From: Weissella koreensis KCTC 3621
Lineage (GTDB): Bacteria > Bacillota > Bacilli > Lactobacillales > Lactobacillaceae
Reading direction: 5' to 3'
DNA length: 64,000 nt
NCBI RefSeq assembly: GCF_000277645.1
Contig: NZ_AKGG01000005.1
Location: 62,001-126,000 of the forward strand
This document shows positions 59,910 to 64,000 of the stretch, piece after piece. Within the stretch, counting starts at the first letter, position 1. Each line of letters opens with the position of its first letter. The position numbers were made by a program, and so were the translations under genes. The notes under the pieces were generated by a model. It had not been told where the DNA came from and searched no databases. It worked only from the letters and a program-made list of their open reading frames with translations.

Positions 59910-60365
59910 ATGGATCGTTTTAAACTTGAAATTAAGTCCAATGCCGATTTATCGGCTTTGGAAATGATTAAAATCATGCAAGAACGTGTTGCAGTTTTTG
60001 TGGTGGAACAAGATTGCCCCTATCAAGAAATTGATGATAAGGATGAAGATGCATGGCATGTTATTTTAAAAGATCAAAAAAATGATCAAGTTGCGGCTTA
60101 TGCTCGCGTGGTTAGACATGATGATGGAAAATCAATTAGCTTCGGACGCGTTTTAGTTGTTAAATCATATCGCCAACAACAATTGGGAAGGGCGATTGTT
60201 ACAGCGGCAATAGACCACATTCATAAACAATTTCCAAAACGTACAGTGAAAATTGCTGCTCAAAATTATTTACGTAATTTTTATGCTTCTTTTGGCTTTA
60301 AAACACAATCAGACGTATATCTAGAAGACGGAATTCCACATATAGACATGACTTTAGTTGAATAA
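59910..60365 (+). CDS. ElaA-type GNAT acetyltransferase
   Basis: 151 residues. ElaA marks: RVAVFVVEQDCPYQEIDDKD then AWHVIL; acetyl-CoA site FGRVLVVKSYRQQQLGRAIV (Q/R-x-x-G-x-A form). C-terminal YLEDGIPHIDM. Predicted N-acetyltransferase; substrate unknown. TGGAGG about 9 nt upstream of ATG. Monocistronic. Confidence 0.88.
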   Translation: MDRFKLEIKSNADLSALEMIKIMQERVAVFVVEQDCPYQEIDDKDEDAWHVILKDQKNDQVAAYARVVRHDDGKSISFGRVLVVKSYRQQQLGRAIVTAAIDHIHKQFPKRTVKIAAQNYLRNFYASFGFKTQSDVYLEDGIPHIDMTLVE

Positions 60366-60451
60366 ACTGGATTTAATTTTAGTTAAATTGAATGGGCTAT
60401 CCAAAAAGCAATAATGTTTTATTTCAAGCAAGCAAATTATAAAATCATTAT

Positions 60452-60496
60452 AAGTTCAGATTAGAAAATTAGTTCTATATATCTGAACTTTTTTTA
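60452..60496 (+). terminator. Terminator after acetyltransferase gene
   Basis: AAGTTCAGAT / ATCTGAACTT, 19-nt loop, seven T. The remaining 170 nt to the next gene are AT-rich, with a weak promoter (TTGAAT, 16 nt, TACAAA at 60618-60645). Confidence 0.82.
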
Positions 60497-60666
60497 TATA
60501 ACAATAATTATTACCAAAAATTGCAATAAGTTTGGAATAAATAAATATTTCTTTTTGAAAATAAAAGTTTTATAATTTGAAATATTGGTTAAATTAATTA
60601 GCGTTAGAGCGGTTAGATTGAATTTATTTACTTAATTCATACAAAAGATAAAAACGGAGTAGTTTT

Positions 60667-61710
60667 ATGAAAAAAATATTAATGTGGGTCGGCTTGGTTC
60701 TAGTTTTTTTGTTGGTAGTTTTTGGGATTGTTTTCCGAAATGAGATAACAACAATAGCTACGACGAAAAAACTTAATGATAAACCTTTTTATGAAATGAA
60801 TTATCGTGGAGATTATGCTTTAGATAAAATTTTGAAAAAAGGAGTTGATAATGATCAAGAATTGGCTGATTTTGCAACAAAGCAATTATTGCATGGTATA
60901 CCGGTTAAAATAAAAGTTCCAAATTTGGGTTGTACAACCTTCAATGCGATTACTCCAGACGGAGATAAAACGTTTGCCCGTAATTTTGATTTAGATAACG
61001 CTCCAGTCATGGTTGTCCGGACTAAACCTAAAAATGATTATGAAAGTATTTCTGTAGTTGATCCTGGCTTGATCGGGATTAAAGCAGAGGGAATGAACAA
61101 ACCAATGGGGCGTTTAATGACATTAGTTGCCCCTTATATTCCATTAGATGGAATGAATGAAAAAGGACTAAGTGTTGCAGTATTAAAATTGCAAGATGAA
61201 AATACGAATCAGAACACGGGTAAGCCAGGGATTAATACTACTGTTGCTATTCGTATGATTTTAGACAAGGCCAAAACGACAGATGAAGCTGTTAATTTGT
61301 TGAAAAAGTATGATATGCATAGTTCTTCAACTGCGACATATCATTTTCAAATTGCGGATAAACGAGGAAAAAGTGTTGTAGTTGAATATGTTAATAATCA
61401 AATGAAGGTCTTACCATCTGATAAGAACTATCAAGTTGCGACGAATTTTTATTTGAGTCCTGAAAAGTATGGTCAAGGAAAAGGTCAAGATCGTTATAAA
61501 ATCGCGACGGAAAAGTTAGAAGATCAGAAAGGTATTTTGACACCAGAACAATCAATGGATCTTTTAAAGGCTACACATTTAGAGGATAAAGGTGATAATA
61601 GTAAAGCCATGGTCACACAATGGAGTGCCGTTTATCAACAAGATAAGCTACAACTAGATATTGCGACTGGACATAATTATAAGAAGGTATATCATTTTAA
61701 TGTACATTGA
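60667..61710 (+). CDS. Membrane-anchored Ntn hydrolase (linear amide C-N hydrolase type)
   Basis: 347 residues. Residues 4-23 form an N-terminal membrane anchor or uncleaved signal, so the enzyme should face outside. A propeptide-like stretch leads to Gly88-Cys89 in LGCTTFNAITPDG; Cys89 would become the N-terminal nucleophile after self-cleavage, as in choloylglycine/acid-amidase type enzymes. FARNFDLD, the DGMNEKGLSVAVL strand and ATNF (with catalytic-type Asn) follow in the right order. Bile salt hydrolase activity is possible but BSHs lack the anchor and propeptide; N-acyl amide or beta-lactam-like substrates are alternatives. ACGGAG about 6 nt upstream. Confidence 0.8.
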   Translation: MKKILMWVGLVLVFLLVVFGIVFRNEITTIATTKKLNDKPFYEMNYRGDYALDKILKKGVDNDQELADFATKQLLHGIPVKIKVPNLGCTTFNAITPDGDKTFARNFDLDNAPVMVVRTKPKNDYESISVVDPGLIGIKAEGMNKPMGRLMTLVAPYIPLDGMNEKGLSVAVLKLQDENTNQNTGKPGINTTVAIRMILDKAKTTDEAVNLLKKYDMHSSSTATYHFQIADKRGKSVVVEYVNNQMKVLPSDKNYQVATNFYLSPEKYGQGKGQDRYKIATEKLEDQKGILTPEQSMDLLKATHLEDKGDNSKAMVTQWSAVYQQDKLQLDIATGHNYKKVYHFNVH

Positions 61711-61848
61711 TAAATTATTTTATACTATGAATAGGGACTTTGATTTGATTATAGAGCCATTCAGTGCGATAATATTAGAGAAGAAGAATTTGAAAATAAA
61801 AAAATTATAATTTAATTTAATTAAAATGTAGCTTTTTGAATATGACGG

Positions 61849-61857
61849 TGTTATAAT
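61849..61857 (+). promoter_or_regulatory. Extended -10 promoter of cold-shock gene
   Basis: TGTTATAAT; RNA start near 61864, giving a 5' UTR of about 100 nt, usual for csp mRNAs. Confidence 0.65.
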
Positions 61858-61863
61858 AATTAC

Positions 61864-61966
61864 AGAGTTAAAAAGCAATTTTGTTTTATGTTTTACCGAA
61901 TGTATGGCACATTGATTTTTGATTTATTATTATTTAAGTATGGCAAGTGCCAAGGAGGTTTCACAC
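61864..61966 (+). promoter_or_regulatory. Cold-shock gene 5' UTR with hairpin next to ribosome site
   Basis: TGGCAC-A-TTG (61905-61914) pairs with CAA-GTGCCA (61944-61952), 9 bp with one bulged A. The 3' arm ends directly at AAGGAGG (61953-61958), so folding could change access to the start site with temperature. Inference from pairing. Confidence 0.5.
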
Positions 61967-62167
61967 ATGGAACAAGGAACAGTAAAATGGTTTAACGCAG
62001 ACAAGGGATTTGGATTTATCGAACGCGAAAATGGTGGAGATGTATTCGTACATTTCTCAGCTATTCAAACTGACGGTTTCAAGTCATTAGACGAAGGACA
62101 AAAAGTTAACTTTGACGTTGAAGAAGGAGCTCGCGGATTGCAAGCTGTTAACGTTACTAAGGGTTAA
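61967..62167 (+). CDS. Cold-shock protein (CspA family)
   Basis: 66 residues: [20 protein letters not shown] with RNP1 (KGFGFIE) and RNP2 (DVFVHFSAI). Single-stranded RNA/DNA-binding chaperone that melts mRNA structures, helpful at low temperature and in fast growth. AAGGAGG 8 nt before ATG; codons are biased as in highly expressed genes. Monocistronic. Confidence 0.96.
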   Translation: MEQGTVKWFNADKGFGFIERENGGDVFVHFSAIQTDGFKSLDEGQKVNFDVEEGARGLQAVNVTKG

Positions 62168-62185
62168 TTCTTTAGTGCTTAAATA

Positions 62186-62218
62186 AAAAAGCAGTGCATT
62201 TATGTACTGCTTTTTTTT
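62186..62218 (+). terminator. Cold-shock gene terminator
   Basis: AAAAAGCAGTGCA / TGTACTGCTTTTT (one G-T), loop TTTA, then more T. Confidence 0.92.
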
Positions 62219-62407
62219 GTATGAATTTTTTGAATTTAGGGCTATTGATGTTCTTGCCCTAGGATGGTTTAAGGGGACGCCCTTCTTAGATGCAAATTGG
62301 AATTAATTTAGATCTATAATTTTATATTAGTTAAATATCAAGAATAACTAATTACCAATTTGTTCACATTCTATGATAAAATAAAGATGTTAAATTAATT
62401 ATAAAAT
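62219..62407. other. Gene-free stretch before riboswitch
   Basis: Contains a small GC-richer hairpin (AAGGGGACGCCCTT, 62272-62285) in an AT-rich background, and a likely promoter zone near 62370-62385 (TATGATAAAAT). No gene seen. Confidence 0.45.
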
Positions 62408-62536
62408 CATGAGGGAGTAACGGCAGACTTAAGTTTGCGGTCCCACCGTCAGCAAGAGCAGCTTGACTGCTCCGGTGGTCCTTAAATTGTGAGACTCGTG
62501 GTGACTTTCTAAATGTCACCATAGGTCTCTTTTTAT
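62408..62536 (+). promoter_or_regulatory. yybP-ykoY (Mn2+) riboswitch
   Basis: Starts with the conserved loop GAGGGAGTAAC; stem GCAGAC-TTAA-GTTTGC; second arm CCACCG...CGGTGG enclosing the conserved TCAGCAAGA bulge and GAGCAG/CTGCTC. It ends with a terminator: GAGAC...GTCTC and GGTGAC/GTCACC (62491-62528), then TTTTTATTT. This is the manganese-sensing class; in Lactococcus it controls the P-type ATPase YoaB. Mn2+ binding should prevent the terminator and turn on the exporter. Confidence 0.87.
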
Positions 62537-62577
62537 TTAATGATTAAATGTAATTATCATATCTAGGAGGATTATTT

Positions 62578-64000
62578 ATGCTTGAGGGAGATCAAAAACC
62601 TTTATATCAACGAACGGCCCAAGAAGTTGAAACAGCTTTAAAAGCTGATTCAGTCAATGGATTATCTGGTACGGATGCTAAACAGCGCTTAGCAGAAGTG
62701 GGACCGAATCAATTAAAAGCTACGAAAAAGACTACTTTGATGCAAAAATTCTTTAATCAATTTAAAGACTTTATGATTGTAGTTTTGTTGGTTGCCGCTT
62801 TAATTGCTGGTTTGACTGGTGAAGTGGCTGATGCGCTTATTATCTTAGCTGTTGTAATCTTGAATGCTATTTTTGGGGTCTATCAAGAAGCAAAAGCCGA
62901 TGAAGCAATTGAAGCTTTGCAAAAGATGTCAGCGCCTAATGCCAATGTTCGTCGTGATGGGGTTATTATGACCTTGCCAGCTAGTGAATTGGTACCAGGT
63001 GATATTGTTGCGTTAGAAGCTGGAGATGTAATTCCTGCAGATATGCGCTTGTTGGAATCAGCATCATTAAAAATTGAAGAAGCTGCTTTGACGGGTGAAT
63101 CGGTACCTGTTGAAAAGCAAACTGCCGCTTTAGCAGGTGAAGAGTTACCTCTTGGTGATCGGACTAACTTGGCCTTTATGAATTCGAATGTGACCTATGG
63201 TCGTGGTGTTGGAATTGTAACTGGGACAGGGATGTCAACTGAAGTTGGACATATCGCTGGAATGTTGGAATCAACTGAAACTACTAAAACACCGTTGCAA
63301 GTTAATTTATCAAAATTAGGTAAATCATTAACTTATTTAATTTTGATTATCGCGGTGATTGTATTTATTGTAGGAATGTTTAGAACTCCAGAAGTTGGAA
63401 GTGGGAACCGTGTTGTAGATATGTTGTTGACGGCTATTTCTTTAGCCGTTGCAGCAATTCCAGAAGGATTACCTGCGATCGTTACGATTACCCTTGCTTT
63501 GGGAACCAATCAATTAGCAAAAAAGCACGCTTTAATGCGAAAATTGCCAGCTGTTGAAACTTTGGGTTCGACTCAAATTATTGGATCAGACAAAACGGGA
63601 ACCTTAACGCAAAATAAAATGACGGTTGAAAAATACTATGTTGACCAGAATTTAATTGATGCTAAGACGCCGGTTACAGGATCAGCTGAACAATTGGTTG
63701 ATTTATTAGCTTTGAATAATGATACAAAAATTAATTCAGATGGTGATAAATTAGGTGATCCAACTGAAACGACTTTGATTACTTTTAATGAAACTCAAAA
63801 TCGTAATTTAGAACAATTATTTGCTGAAAATCCTCGAGTGTCAGAAATTCCGTTTGATTCAGAACGTAAATTGATGACCACGATTCATCCCCACGGTGAT
63901 CAATTTATGATTACGGTTAAGGGAGCACCTGATGAATTATTACGTCGAACTACAAAACGCTTGGAGCAAAATCAAGCGGTAGAAATGCAACCAGCTGATA
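62578..64000 (+). CDS. P-type cation ATPase (PacL/YoaB-like), 3' end outside window
   Basis: First 474 codons of an open frame that runs off the window. Type II P-ATPase: N-terminal cation-ATPase domain (YQRTAQEVETAL), two membrane helices near 60-105, actuator LTGESVPVEK (172-181), helix 4 with IPEGLPAIVTI (294-304), phosphorylation site SDKTGTLTQNKM with Asp338, and the start of the nucleotide-binding domain (KGAPDELL). PEGLP is the Ca2+/Mn2+ signature. Behind a Mn2+ riboswitch, so probably exports excess Mn2+. AGGAGG about 8 nt before ATG. Confidence 0.93.
   Translation, partial: MLEGDQKPLYQRTAQEVETALKADSVNGLSGTDAKQRLAEVGPNQLKATKKTTLMQKFFNQFKDFMIVVLLVAALIAGLTGEVADALIILAVVILNAIFGVYQEAKADEAIEALQKMSAPNANVRRDGVIMTLPASELVPGDIVALEAGDVIPADMRLLESASLKIEEAALTGESVPVEKQTAALAGEELPLGDRTNLAFMNSNVTYGRGVGIVTGTGMSTEVGHIAGMLESTETTKTPLQVNLSKLGKSLTYLILIIAVIVFIVGMFRTPEVGSGNRVVDMLLTAISLAVAAIPEGLPAIVTITLALGTNQLAKKHALMRKLPAVETLGSTQIIGSDKTGTLTQNKMTVEKYYVDQNLIDAKTPVTGSAEQLVDLLALNNDTKINSDGDKLGDPTETTLITFNETQNRNLEQLFAENPRVSEIPFDSERKLMTTIHPHGDQFMITVKGAPDELLRRTTKRLEQNQAVEMQPAD

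Overview
The window is a chromosomal segment of a low-GC Gram-positive lactic acid bacterium. The complete 16S rRNA gene reads, from memory, very close to Weissella (Lactobacillaceae, former Leuconostocaceae). PolC, GlnR/GlnA, ComFA/ComFC, EzrA and T-box control fit Bacillota. Species cannot be fixed without a database. No prophage, insertion sequence or CRISPR array was seen. This is core chromosome, and the unusual features are mostly RNA regulation and a few unrecognised genes.

Layout. 1-3.9 kb: a partial Nudix gene, a Cys-less rhodanese, a DUF3042 protein, miaA and glnR-glnA. 4.0-6.5 kb: a three-gene operon of unknown function. 6.5-8.9 kb: a DMT transporter (minus), queT behind a preQ1-type leader, and an SDR. 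9.0-11.4 kb: tRNA-Arg (minus), then an ABC-F ribosome-protection gene behind a three-state attenuator, and an orphan gene. 11.6-16.8 kb: ispE, nagA-nagR, rpsD behind a predicted pseudoknot leader, and a membrane protein. 16.8-20.3 kb: a purine permease (minus) divergent from purA-hpt, sharing a PurR box. 20.4-31.7 kb: a membrane protein (minus), gtrA, a HAD phosphatase, uppS-cdsA, proS, DUF1361 and polC. 31.9-37.4 kb: an rRNA operon (two promoters, 16S, tRNA-Ala, 23S, 5S) with long processing stems. 37.4-40.1 kb: comFA-comFC and hpf. 40.2-44.8 kb: a Xaa-Pro peptidase, a phosphoesterase, and a yunD-yutD-yutF-like trio. 44.9-50 kb: pstS-C-A-B-B-phoU. 50.2-58 kb: a TauE/SafE permease, ezrA, T-box-tyrS, secG-rnr-smpB. 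58.2-64 kb: dtpT, an ElaA-type acetyltransferase, a membrane-anchored Ntn hydrolase, a cold-shock gene, and a Mn2+ riboswitch in front of a P-type ATPase that runs off the window.

How the parts work together. Several transcription units carry cis-acting RNA: a tyrosine T-box (tyrS), a yybP-ykoY Mn2+ riboswitch (P-type ATPase), a preQ1-like leader (queT), a predicted S4 leader (rpsD), a trp-like attenuator with a three-codon uORF (ABC-F), and a structured cold-shock 5' UTR. Nitrogen (GlnR), amino sugar (NagR) and purine (PurR box) control are visible as candidate operators. Phosphate uptake is a complete pst operon, although no phoPR is present here.

Most interesting: the ABC-F attenuator, with mutually exclusive 8, 9 and 12 bp helices; the unrecognised three-gene operon after glnA; loss of rseP between cdsA and proS; a PolC lacking its zinc cysteines and PHP metal ligands; a tRNA-Arg with a defective anticodon stem; and a family of near-identical terminators scattered through the window.
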